Source: JAWKWH01 sp963669285
Lineage (GTDB): Bacteria; Pseudomonadota; Alphaproteobacteria; Rhizobiales; Rhizobiaceae
Direction of reading: 5' to 3'
Assembly: GCA_963669285.2 (NCBI GenBank)
Contig: CAXXSI010000023.1
Coordinates: 89,176 to 153,175, forward strand
Length of the DNA stretch: 64,000 nucleotides
The translations under genes were made by a program, and so were the position numbers. Shown in pieces: positions 42,881-50,440 of the stretch (positions within the stretch are counted from its first letter, which is position 1; each line of letters opens with the position of its first letter). A model generated the notes under the pieces. That model did no database searches, was not told the origin of the DNA, and saw nothing but the letters and a program-made list of their open reading frames with translations.

Positions 42881-43684
42881 CTAAAGGGTAAAGCCTTCGC
42901 CGAGATAAAGCCTCCGCACGTCCTGATTGCGGATGATTTCGTCGGGTCGGCCGTGGGTCAGCAACTCACCGGCATGGATGATGTAGGCGCGGTCGATCAG
43001 CCCCAGGGTTTCGCGGACATTGTGATCCGTGATCAGCACGCCGATACCGCGCTTGGTCAGGTGGCGAACCAATTCCTGGATATCGGAAACCGCGATTGGA
43101 TCGACGCCGGCGAAAGGCTCGTCAAGCAGCATGAAGTTCGGGTCGCTGGCCAGTGCGCGGGCAATTTCGAGCCTGCGGCGCTCTCCACCCGACAATGATA
43201 TCGCAGGAGCCTTGCGCAAATGGGCGATATGAAACTCCTCAAGCAATGCATCAAGCTTCTTTGCCCGTTCGGCCTTGTCGGTGACGGCGATCTCAAGAAC
43301 GGCGAGAATGTTGTTCTCGACTGAAAGTCCGCGAAAGATCGACGCCTCCTGAGGCAAATATCCGATACCCAGGCGCGCCCGGCGGTACATGGGCATTTTG
43401 GTAACGTCGTTGCCGTCGATTTCAATGGTGCCTTCGTCGACCGGAACCAGTCCGGTGACCATGTAAAAGCAGGTGGTCTTGCCGGCACCGTTCGGTCCCA
43501 GGATGCCGACCGCCTCTCCCGATCGAACGCCGAACGAGACGCCATTGACCACGCGCCGGCCTTTATAACTCTTGGTCAATCCGCGGGCGATCAATGTTCC
43601 TGTCATATCGCCGGTGATGGAGTTCGGCCCAGGCGAACTCCGGTCGGCGGTCTGGTTCGAACTTTCAGTGAGAGTTTGTGTCAC
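42881..43684 (-). CDS. lptB: LPS export ABC transporter ATP-binding protein
   Basis: Cytoplasmic ATPase that powers LPS extraction with LptF/LptG; 267 residues. Walker A GPNGAGKTT, signature LSGGERRRLEIARALA, Walker B FMLLDEPFAGVD and switch His in LITDHNVRETL. The N-terminal 26 residues before MTGTLIARGLTKSYKGRR look non-conserved; GTG at 43684 or ATG at 43606 are both possible starts. Five bases separate it from lptA. Confidence 0.95.
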   Translation of the reverse strand: MTQTLTESSNQTADRSSPGPNSITGDMTGTLIARGLTKSYKGRRVVNGVSFGVRSGEAVGILGPNGAGKTTCFYMVTGLVPVDEGTIEIDGNDVTKMPMYRRARLGIGYLPQEASIFRGLSVENNILAVLEIAVTDKAERAKKLDALLEEFHIAHLRKAPAISLSGGERRRLEIARALASDPNFMLLDEPFAGVDPIAVSDIQELVRHLTKRGIGVLITDHNVRETLGLIDRAYIIHAGELLTHGRPDEIIRNQDVRRLYLGEGFTL

Positions 43685-43689
43685 CGGCG

Positions 43690-44229
43690 TCAGTTTTTCT
43701 TTGATTTTGGATCAAGTTGCATGATCACCCGATCGCCACAGCTATCAAAAGTTGCTTTTCCGGTTTTCATCCGGACTGTGAGTTTGCATCCCACGACAAC
43801 ATTCTCACCCTCTGACAAAACGACTTTTTTACCCGTTAAAACCAGAACCTCGGTCTTCATGTCGAATGTACCGCGGTCACCGGTCGCTACTTGGGATTCG
43901 GATTTTACATACACCTTGCCATCGACCTCGAGGCGCTCGATATCCGAGGACCCGGACGCGACCGAACCCTCACCTTTGGCATAGTGCACAATCATACGCC
44001 CTGATTTCAGCAGCGTTTTGCCCTGTATGACGCTGACGTTTCCGGAGAAAACCGCTTTTCGCTCGTTGTCGCGCACCTCGAGCCGATCGCTTTCGATCTG
44101 AATTGGTTCATCGCCGGAAAGCTTGATGCCGGTCAGGCGACTGGAGCCATCCTGCGCAGAAACAGGCGGTGTCACAAACGAGGCCAGCAGAAACGCGAGC
44201 ACGGTCAATGTTCTGGTATTCGTGCTCAT
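43690..44229 (-). CDS. lptA: LPS transport periplasmic protein LptA
   Basis: Periplasmic bridge for LPS, 179 residues, with a signal peptide (LTVLAFLLASFVTPPVSAQ). The OstA/LptA beta-jellyroll pattern is visible: PIQIESDRLEVRDNERKAVFSGNVSVIQGKTLLKSGRMIVHY and later TGDRGTFDMKTEVLVLTGKKVVLSEGENVVVGCKLTV. It overlaps the end of lptC by four bases (ATGA) and precedes lptB. Confidence 0.93.
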   Translation of the reverse strand: MSTNTRTLTVLAFLLASFVTPPVSAQDGSSRLTGIKLSGDEPIQIESDRLEVRDNERKAVFSGNVSVIQGKTLLKSGRMIVHYAKGEGSVASGSSDIERLEVDGKVYVKSESQVATGDRGTFDMKTEVLVLTGKKVVLSEGENVVVGCKLTVRMKTGKATFDSCGDRVIMQLDPKSKKN

Positions 44230-44900
44230 TCGTCACTCCGGTTTTTGAACTGCTCAGGCAGCACAGTCATGCGAACTCGACCATCGAACGCGATCACCTG
44301 GCCCTGATCTTCAACCGTCATCGTATCGGCCTTAAGCGTCGAACCGTTCATTTCGATGCTCACGGGTTCCGAGGAGATGACACTGCCTTTGTCAATGTCG
44401 ACAAATGCGGAATTCAGTTTTGCAACAATCCCACGGGTGGTCTTTATCGTCATTGGGCTGGTCACGTCCAGTGTATTGTTTTCATTATCGAAAACTCCGA
44501 CTTCAGCAACAATATCAGCCCAATTGTCAGCCTCGATAGGCAGCCGCGCGTCGATGTTCTCAAGTGCGATCTGCGTCGTGTTGGTCAAATCCTGTACAGC
44601 CCGCTCCGCAGTCATCGCATAGGGTAGGTCATCCTTGGTGAAACCATTGAGTTTGGGATTGGACATGACGAGCTTGCCGTCCTTGACCGCCGAACCGGTG
44701 ACATCGGCAGTAAAGCCTTCAGGTGTCGAGATCCACGCCCACGCAGCAAACAGCACTATTACGATTGCCGCACCCACCGGCAGCCCGATCTTGAGATAAC
44801 TGACATGGCGGGAATGCCGGCGCGCCCGGACGAAACTTGCCTCCGGACGCTTTGGCAGGCTGGTCGAGCCAGACATTTGATTTTCAATATCAGCAGCCAT
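44226..44900 (-). CDS. lptC: LPS export protein LptC
   Basis: Bitopic protein of 224 residues linking the inner-membrane LPS exporter to LptA. One membrane helix (YLKIGLPVGAAIVIVLFAAWAWI) after a basic cytoplasmic start, then the LptC periplasmic domain with NPKLNGFTKDDLPYAMTAERAVQD and ITTTRGIVAKLNSAFVD-like repeats. First gene of the lptC-lptA-lptB-rpoN block. Its upstream region contains the 28-base perfect palindrome at 44964-44991. Confidence 0.92.
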   Translation of the reverse strand: MAADIENQMSGSTSLPKRPEASFVRARRHSRHVSYLKIGLPVGAAIVIVLFAAWAWISTPEGFTADVTGSAVKDGKLVMSNPKLNGFTKDDLPYAMTAERAVQDLTNTTQIALENIDARLPIEADNWADIVAEVGVFDNENNTLDVTSPMTIKTTRGIVAKLNSAFVDIDKGSVISSEPVSIEMNGSTLKADTMTVEDQGQVIAFDGRVRMTVLPEQFKNRSDE

Positions 44901-44963
44901 TCCAAGCCAACCCGGTCGCTCGTCAATTCTGGATCATCATCATCTTTGCCGGCGCCCACGCAC

Positions 44964-44991
44964 AATCGGCATTGGAATTCCAATGCCGATT
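44964..44991. repeat. Perfect 28-base palindrome upstream of lptC
   Basis: Arms AATCGGCATTGG and CCAATGCCGATT around an AATT centre form a perfect inverted repeat over 28 bases, about 63 bases upstream of lptC and 161 bases upstream of sppA, which is divergent. Such length and perfection is unlikely by chance. It could be an operator for a dimeric regulator or an RNA hairpin in the 5' leader of lptC; no T-tract follows, so an intrinsic terminator is unlikely. Confidence 0.6.
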
Positions 44992-45152
44992 ACACGGCAA
45001 TATGGTTATTATAGGGTGAAATACCAGCGATTGCAGGCTTTCCGGCAAAACATTGCCCTGTGTTGTCCATTTTGATCTGCGAAAGCGGTAGCGACGGGCC
45101 GCTTCATGTCATATGTAGCCGGAACGAATAAATCCTAGCGCGGAGGATTCCC

Positions 45153-46112
45153 ATGTCGATTACGGCTGATGAAATCATCGACCGGCGACGGCTGAGGCGG
45201 AAGTTGACATTTTGGCGGGTTATCGCCCTTTTGGTTGCAGCATTGGCAATCATCGGCGGTTCCTGGCAGCTGTTAGGCGATCGCGTCACTGCACTTTCAT
45301 CCAAACATATCGCCAAGGTCCGGATAGAAGGAACGATCACCGAAGACGACGAACTGCTCGCCAGACTGCAGAAGATTTCCGAGGCGGAAAACGTCAAAGG
45401 CGTCATCATCGCCATCGATTCACCGGGCGGCACAACTGCCGGAGGCGAGGCGATTTTCGAAGCGGTGCGTGAAATTGCCGAGAAAAAACCGGTCGTAGCG
45501 CAGGTTGGCACGCTTGCTGCCTCAGCCGGCTACATGGTGGCAACGGCGACCGACCATATCGTTGCACGACAATCATCGATTGTCGGTTCAATCGGAGTGT
45601 TGGTTCAATTTCCTGAATTCACCGGACTGATGGAGAAAATCGGTATCGGATTTGAGGAAATCAAATCGTCGCCGCTTAAAGCCGAACCGTCGCCGTTCAA
45701 CGAAACCACCGAACCCGAACGGGCCATGATCCGGCGGATGATACTGGATTCCTACAACTGGTTCGTTGATCTGGTAACCGAACGACGTCCGCTGGAACGG
45801 GCCCAGGTCCTTGCCGTTGCCGACGGCTCGGTGTTTACCGGCAGGCAGGCCATCGACAAGAAGCTCGTTGATGCGTTGGGCGGCGAAAATGTCGCAGTGG
45901 AATGGTTGGAGAGCAAAGGACTGGATGCTGATCTGGAGGTCATCGAGTGGAAAAGGTCGCGACAGGACGGCTTTCTTGGTGCGATCGAATCGTCCGGACC
46001 GCTGGCGCGGATACTCGGAATGCCGATCAACGGCGATGACCTGATCGCCGAACTTGGTTTGGAGCGCATATTTCTTGACGGGCTTGTATCGGTCTGGCAC
46101 CCTGAAAAATGA
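45153..46112 (+). CDS. sppA: Signal peptide peptidase SppA (protease IV family)
   Basis: Membrane-bound serine protease of 319 residues that degrades signal peptides left in the membrane. A single membrane helix (VIALLVAALAIIGGSWQLLG) precedes the crotonase-like fold; the catalytic Ser is in GTLAASAGYMVAT and the general-base Lys in the EIKSSPLKAEPSPF region. The ATG at 45153 has a perfect GCGGAGGA before it. This is the short bacterial form (single catalytic domain). It precedes ihfB, a common alphaproteobacterial neighbour. Confidence 0.93.
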   Translation: MSITADEIIDRRRLRRKLTFWRVIALLVAALAIIGGSWQLLGDRVTALSSKHIAKVRIEGTITEDDELLARLQKISEAENVKGVIIAIDSPGGTTAGGEAIFEAVREIAEKKPVVAQVGTLAASAGYMVATATDHIVARQSSIVGSIGVLVQFPEFTGLMEKIGIGFEEIKSSPLKAEPSPFNETTEPERAMIRRMILDSYNWFVDLVTERRPLERAQVLAVADGSVFTGRQAIDKKLVDALGGENVAVEWLESKGLDADLEVIEWKRSRQDGFLGAIESSGPLARILGMPINGDDLIAELGLERIFLDGLVSVWHPEK

Positions 46113-46182
46113 ACCCCGACACCATTTTACGTCGAAAATTCAACAACAACCGAACCACTGAGTTCGTCGCCGGAGTCGCGTC

Positions 46183-46464
46183 ATGATCAAATCAGAACTC
46201 GTGCAGATTATCGCAAACCGCAACCCACACTTGTTTCAGCGGGATGTCGAAAACATCGTCAATGCCATTCTGGACGAGATTACCGAGGCTCTTGCGGCTG
46301 GAAATCGCGTGGAACTCCGTGGTTTTGGGGCCTTTTCGGTGAAGAACCGCCCGGCGCGAACCGGCAGAAATCCGAGGACCGGTGAATCGGTGTCGGTTGA
46401 GGAAAAATGGGTTCCGTTTTTCAAAACCGGCAAAGAACTTCGCAGCCGTTTGAATTCCGACTAA
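46183..46464 (+). CDS. ihfB: Integration host factor subunit beta
   Basis: DNA-bending nucleoid protein of 93 residues. The HU/IHF fold is clear: KSELVQIIANRNPHLFQRDVENIVNAILDEITEAL and the beta arm RVELRGFGAFSVKNRPARTGRNPRTGESVSVEEKWVPFFKTGKELR. The RNPRTGE arm motif and the N-terminal pattern favour IHF beta over HU. Between sppA and the LapA-like gene. Confidence 0.95.
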   Translation: MIKSELVQIIANRNPHLFQRDVENIVNAILDEITEALAAGNRVELRGFGAFSVKNRPARTGRNPRTGESVSVEEKWVPFFKTGKELRSRLNSD

Positions 46465-46482
46465 AACACGATCGACCTAATC

Positions 46483-46806
46483 ATGATCAACAGACTTGTC
46501 GCTGCGCTCATTTTCGTCCCGATTGCGGTCATTCTGATTGCACTGGCCGTGTCCAACCGGTCACCGGTGAGCTTTACCGTCGATCCATTCAATCCCGGCA
46601 ATCCCGCGCTGACGCTGGAGTTACCGCTCTTCATCTGGCTGTTTGCGGCTTTGGGTCTGGGAATGATTATCGGCTCCCTTGCGACGTGGTTCAAACAGGG
46701 TCGCTACCGGCGTGAAGCACGCGAAAGCAAGCGCAAGGCCGACAATCTGAGCGACCAGATCAAATCGCGACCGGCTGCCACCACGCTTCCGGCTCCGAGC
46801 AGTTAG
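46483..46806 (+). CDS. LapA-type small membrane protein (DUF1049)
   Basis: Protein of 107 residues with two hydrophobic helices (AALIFVPIAVILIALAVSNRS and LPLFIWLFAALGLGMIIGSLATW) and a basic tail (RREARESKRKADNLSDQIK). The NRSPVSFTVDPF motif between the helices is the LapA/DUF1049 hallmark. LapA-like proteins are implicated in LPS assembly in E. coli. It lies 18 bases after ihfB. The usual downstream trpF of rhizobia is not here. Confidence 0.85.
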   Translation: MINRLVAALIFVPIAVILIALAVSNRSPVSFTVDPFNPGNPALTLELPLFIWLFAALGLGMIIGSLATWFKQGRYRREARESKRKADNLSDQIKSRPAATTLPAPSS

Positions 46807-46891
46807 AGCCTTATCGGGTCCCTCCGGTTTTTGCCAACGTCAGGCGGGATCAACTCGACCTGTTGATCGGAGCAAATGCCCATTCGCCAGT

Positions 46892-47956
46892 GTGACCAAG
46901 GCAGAAAAACTGCTAGTGCCTGAAATACTGACAGAACTTGGATTGCCGGTACGGGCATTGAAGATGGCAAAAATAAAGCGGGCACGGCTCCGCAACCACC
47001 AATCAGGATCGCAGGGAACGACCCCCGTCGCGCCAAAAACGAGACAGGGTGACCGGGTACCGGCTGAAAATGTTCCTGTCATCCTCGAAGTTTCCGGCGA
47101 CAGTGACTACGCGCTGCTCGACAGCGGTGGTGGCCGCAAACTGGAGCAATACGGCGCTTACCGGATTATCCGCCCGGAAGGTCAGGCGATCTGGAACCGG
47201 GCATTGGATGACAGCCAATGGAACAGGGCCGATGCGGTATTTACCGGCGATACCGATGAGGAAGGCGTCGGACGTTGGCACTTCCCCAAAACGCCACTCG
47301 GCGAAACCTGGCCAATGCGCCATGACGGCATAGACTATCTGGGCCGGTTCACATCCTTTCGCCATGTGGGCGTGTTCCCCGAACAGGCTTCCCACTGGCG
47401 GCACATGGAGGCGATGATCGAGGACGCCGGCAGGCCTGTCAAAGTGCTGAATCTCTTCGGCTATACAGGGCTGGCATCCCTGGTCGCGGCCCGGGCGGGT
47501 GCTGAAGTGACCCATGTCGATGCGTCGAAAAAGGCCATCGGCTGGGCGCGTGAGAACCAGGAACTGGCAGGACTGGCGGCAAAGCCGATACGATGGATTT
47601 GCGAAGATGCGCTCAAATTCGTTCGCCGTGAGCAGCGTCGTGGAAATCAATATGACATCATTCTGCTCGATCCACCGGCTTTCGGGCGCGGTCCAAAGGG
47701 CGAGAAGTGGCAGCTGTTCGAAAACCTTCCCGAAATGACTTACTTGTGCCGTGAGATACTGACACCGAAACCAATTGCGATGGTGCTGACGGCCTATTCG
47801 ATACGGGCATCGTTTTTCACCATGCATGCACTCATGCGGGATGCTTTTTCGGGCTATGGGGGCAAGGTGGAATCGGGCGAGCTGGTCATCCGCGAGAAAT
47901 CCGCTGGCAGGGCGTTGGCGACATCGCTGTTTTCCCGTTGGATTGCAGCAAAATGA
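46892..47956 (+). CDS. Class I SAM-dependent rRNA methyltransferase (RlmI-like)
   Basis: Methyltransferase of about 330-354 residues of the COG1092 type. The SAM-binding region reads VKVLNLFGYTGLASLVAARAGAEVTHVDASKKAI, and the catalytic motif LLDPPAFGRGPKGEKWQL follows, as in RlmI/RlmK-like 23S rRNA cytosine methyltransferases. A PUA domain is not obvious at the N-terminus. The start may be the GTG at 46892 or the ATG at 46964; neither has a convincing ribosome-binding site. Its stop overlaps the next methyltransferase gene. Confidence 0.87.
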   Translation: MTKAEKLLVPEILTELGLPVRALKMAKIKRARLRNHQSGSQGTTPVAPKTRQGDRVPAENVPVILEVSGDSDYALLDSGGGRKLEQYGAYRIIRPEGQAIWNRALDDSQWNRADAVFTGDTDEEGVGRWHFPKTPLGETWPMRHDGIDYLGRFTSFRHVGVFPEQASHWRHMEAMIEDAGRPVKVLNLFGYTGLASLVAARAGAEVTHVDASKKAIGWARENQELAGLAAKPIRWICEDALKFVRREQRRGNQYDIILLDPPAFGRGPKGEKWQLFENLPEMTYLCREILTPKPIAMVLTAYSIRASFFTMHALMRDAFSGYGGKVESGELVIREKSAGRALATSLFSRWIAAK

Positions 47957-48807
47957 ATACGGTGCGTGACACAATCTCCGCGCCGGGCCGGGTGAAGGAA
48001 ATCGCGAGCCTTGCCAACCGGCAGATCAAGGATATCAGGGCGCTGTTTCAGAAAAAGCAACGCGACCGGCAGAGTGTCTTTCTGGCGGAAGGACAGAAGC
48101 TGCTGATCGATGCTCTGGACCAGGGATGGAGTATCCGAACACTTGTCCACGCCAAATCAGCCGCTCAAAGCGCTGCCAAAATCGCCGCACGAACCGTAGC
48201 AGCCGGCGGAGATGTTCTCATCGTGCCGGAAAAAGTGCTGGGTGCGATTACCCGGCGCGACAATCCGCAAATGGTAGTCGGTGTTCTGGAACAGAGGTTT
48301 TCGCCACTTGACGCGATATCACCCGGAACGGGCGACACCTGGGTCGCGCTCGACCGGGTGCGCGATCCGGGAAACCTTGGAACAATCGTCCGCACAGCCG
48401 ATGCCGTTGGTGCTGCAGGCATCATCCTCGTTGGTGACTGCGTTGATCCGTTCTCGCCGGAAACCGTGCGCGCCACCATGGGATCGGTATTCTCGATCCC
48501 CATCGCGCGCAGCAATCGAAATGCCTTTATCGAATGGAGCAAGATGCAAAATGCGATGTTCGTCGGCACCCATCTGAGTGGTTCGGTGGACTACCGTGCG
48601 GTCGACTATACCAAACAGCCTGTTGTTCTGTTGATGGGAAACGAGCAACAGGGCCTCGATGATGAATTGACAGGCATCTGCGATCCGCTGGTGCGCATTC
48701 CGCAAGCTGGCAAGGCCGATTCGCTCAATCTTGCCGTCTCGACCGGCGTCATGCTGTACGAGATCAGGCGCGAGGTTTTGACATTGCCCGACAAGGAGCA
48801 GTCCTGA
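47953..48807 (+). CDS. TrmH/SpoU-family RNA 2'-O-methyltransferase
   Basis: SPOUT-class methyltransferase of 284 residues. An N-terminal substrate-binding domain (IASLANRQIKDIRALFQKKQRDRQSVFLAEGQKLLIDAL) precedes the knotted catalytic domain with motif 1 DRVRDPGNLGTIVRTADAVGA, motif 2 LLMGNEQQGLDDEL and motif 3 KADSLNLAVSTGVMLYE. The ATG at 47953 overlaps the preceding stop (ATGA), so both RNA methyltransferases are co-translated. The RNA target (23S rRNA or tRNA) is not decided. Confidence 0.92.
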   Translation: MNTVRDTISAPGRVKEIASLANRQIKDIRALFQKKQRDRQSVFLAEGQKLLIDALDQGWSIRTLVHAKSAAQSAAKIAARTVAAGGDVLIVPEKVLGAITRRDNPQMVVGVLEQRFSPLDAISPGTGDTWVALDRVRDPGNLGTIVRTADAVGAAGIILVGDCVDPFSPETVRATMGSVFSIPIARSNRNAFIEWSKMQNAMFVGTHLSGSVDYRAVDYTKQPVVLLMGNEQQGLDDELTGICDPLVRIPQAGKADSLNLAVSTGVMLYEIRREVLTLPDKEQS

Positions 48808-48809
48808 TC

Positions 48810-49289
48810 ATGCGCCAGATGCTGCCCTATTTCGGAATCACCATATTGTCGGTGGCCGTCGATTATATCGTCAAAAGGCTTGTAGAGGCGAATTTCACCA
48901 TGCATGTGGCCGTCGATGTGCTGCCGGTTCTGGCTATTTTCAGGACCGAAAACACCGGAATCGCCTTTTCGATGTTTTCCGGGGTGGATGATCGCTGGCT
49001 TATAGCCATTCCGCTTGCCATCGTCGCCTTTGTTGCATTCCTGGCGTTTAAAACCGGGCCTTCACAGTGGATCGCCCGCATCGGATTTTGTCTGATCATT
49101 GGCGGCGCCATCGGGAATCTGATTGACCGAGTGATGCTCGGACATGTGGTCGACTACATCCTGTTTCACACAGGCAGTTGGTCGTTTGCCATATTCAACC
49201 TGGCCGACGCATTCATTACCATCGGGGCCGGATTGGTTCTGCTTCAGGAATTTGCCGATTGGCGAAACCGCTCCGAAAGCCGCACTTGA
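48810..49289 (+). CDS. lspA: Lipoprotein signal peptidase (signal peptidase II)
   Basis: Aspartic protease of the inner membrane that removes prolipoprotein signal peptides, 159 residues and four membrane helices. The catalytic pair lies in GNLIDRVMLGHVVDYI and FNLADAFITIGAG. The ENTGIAFSMFSG segment is also diagnostic. It begins three bases after the TrmH-type gene and reads as the end of the operon. Confidence 0.95.
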   Translation: MRQMLPYFGITILSVAVDYIVKRLVEANFTMHVAVDVLPVLAIFRTENTGIAFSMFSGVDDRWLIAIPLAIVAFVAFLAFKTGPSQWIARIGFCLIIGGAIGNLIDRVMLGHVVDYILFHTGSWSFAIFNLADAFITIGAGLVLLQEFADWRNRSESRT

Positions 49290-49352
49290 CAGCACGGGTC
49301 GCGCGGGCTTTGTGCATTGCCGATCAATCTCAACCCGTTTGCGGAGTTTCAT

Positions 49353-50342
49353 ATGTCTGAGTCCTTCAAGGCGATCCTGGTTTCGCGCGATGAAGAAAAG
49401 AACCAGTCTGTCGACGTCGTCGATATGACCGAAGCTGAGCTGATGGAGGGCGACGTCACGGTCAAAGTCGAGGCGACCACGGTCAACTATAAGGACGGGC
49501 TGGCCATTTCAGGCAAGGCGCCCGTCATTCGCCGTTGGCCGCTCATACCGGGTATCGATTTTGCCGGAACAGTCATAAAGTCCGACAATTCGGACTGGAA
49601 GGCGGGCGACAAAGTTGTTTTGAACGGATGGGGCGTGGGTGAATCCCATTTCGGCGCCTATGCCGGGGTTGCCCGCGTTGACGGCAATTGGCTGGTACCC
49701 CTGCCGGACGGGCTGACTGCGAAGGACGCCATGGCGGTTGGTACCGCCGGCTATACGGCAATGTTGTGCGTTATGGCGCTTGAACGTCACGGAATAAATC
49801 CCGATCGCGGCCCGGTGGTCGTGACCGGTGCTGCAGGCGGTGTCGGTTCCGTCGCCATCTCCCTGCTGTCCGAGCTTGGCTACCACGTGATTGCATCAAC
49901 CGGACGGACCTCCGAAGAGGACTATCTGAAAGGTTTGGGAGCGGCTGAAATCATCTCGCGTGATGAACTCTCCGGCCCAGCCAAGCCGTTGAACAGAGAA
50001 CGCTGGGCGGCCGGTGTTGACGCAGTTGGAAGTCATACCCTCGCCAATGTCTTGTCGATGACATCATATGGCGGCGCGGTGGCAGCATGCGGACTGGCTC
50101 AGGGTATGGATCTGCCTGCAAGCGTCGCTCCGTTTATCCTGCGTGGTGTATCACTTCTCGGCATCGATTCCGTCATGGCGCCGAAGGAGGTCCGCATGGA
50201 TGCCTGGAAGCGTATCGGATCAGATCTCGACACGCGGAAACTGGAGGCCTTGTCGACTAAAATAGGGTTCGATGACATTATCTCTGCCGCCCACGACATC
50301 GTCGAAGGCAAAATCCGCGGTCGGGTAATTGTCGAAATGTAG
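49353..50342 (+). CDS. acuI: AcuI/YhdH-type acrylyl-CoA reductase (MDR family)
   Basis: NADPH-dependent medium-chain reductase of 329 residues. N-terminal MSESFKAILVSRDEEKNQSVDVVDM, VNYKDGLAISGKAPVIRRWPLIPGIDFAGTV, GTAGYTAMLCVMALERHG, and the nucleotide motif VVVTGAAGGVGSVAISLL followed by the EAAEIISRDEL-like stretch are typical of YhdH/AcuI, which reduces acryloyl-CoA and protects against its toxicity (for example from DMSP breakdown). The ATG at 49353 has GGAG upstream. No DMSP lyase is adjacent. Confidence 0.88.
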   Translation: MSESFKAILVSRDEEKNQSVDVVDMTEAELMEGDVTVKVEATTVNYKDGLAISGKAPVIRRWPLIPGIDFAGTVIKSDNSDWKAGDKVVLNGWGVGESHFGAYAGVARVDGNWLVPLPDGLTAKDAMAVGTAGYTAMLCVMALERHGINPDRGPVVVTGAAGGVGSVAISLLSELGYHVIASTGRTSEEDYLKGLGAAEIISRDELSGPAKPLNRERWAAGVDAVGSHTLANVLSMTSYGGAVAACGLAQGMDLPASVAPFILRGVSLLGIDSVMAPKEVRMDAWKRIGSDLDTRKLEALSTKIGFDDIISAAHDIVEGKIRGRVIVEM

Positions 50343-50440
50343 CCGACGCCCAAACCGCATCGCGTGCATCGGTACAGTTGAATAAAATTCTAACGTTTCC
50401 CAACAGCCTTCTCTAAGCATCACCGGATTATATTGGTCCG

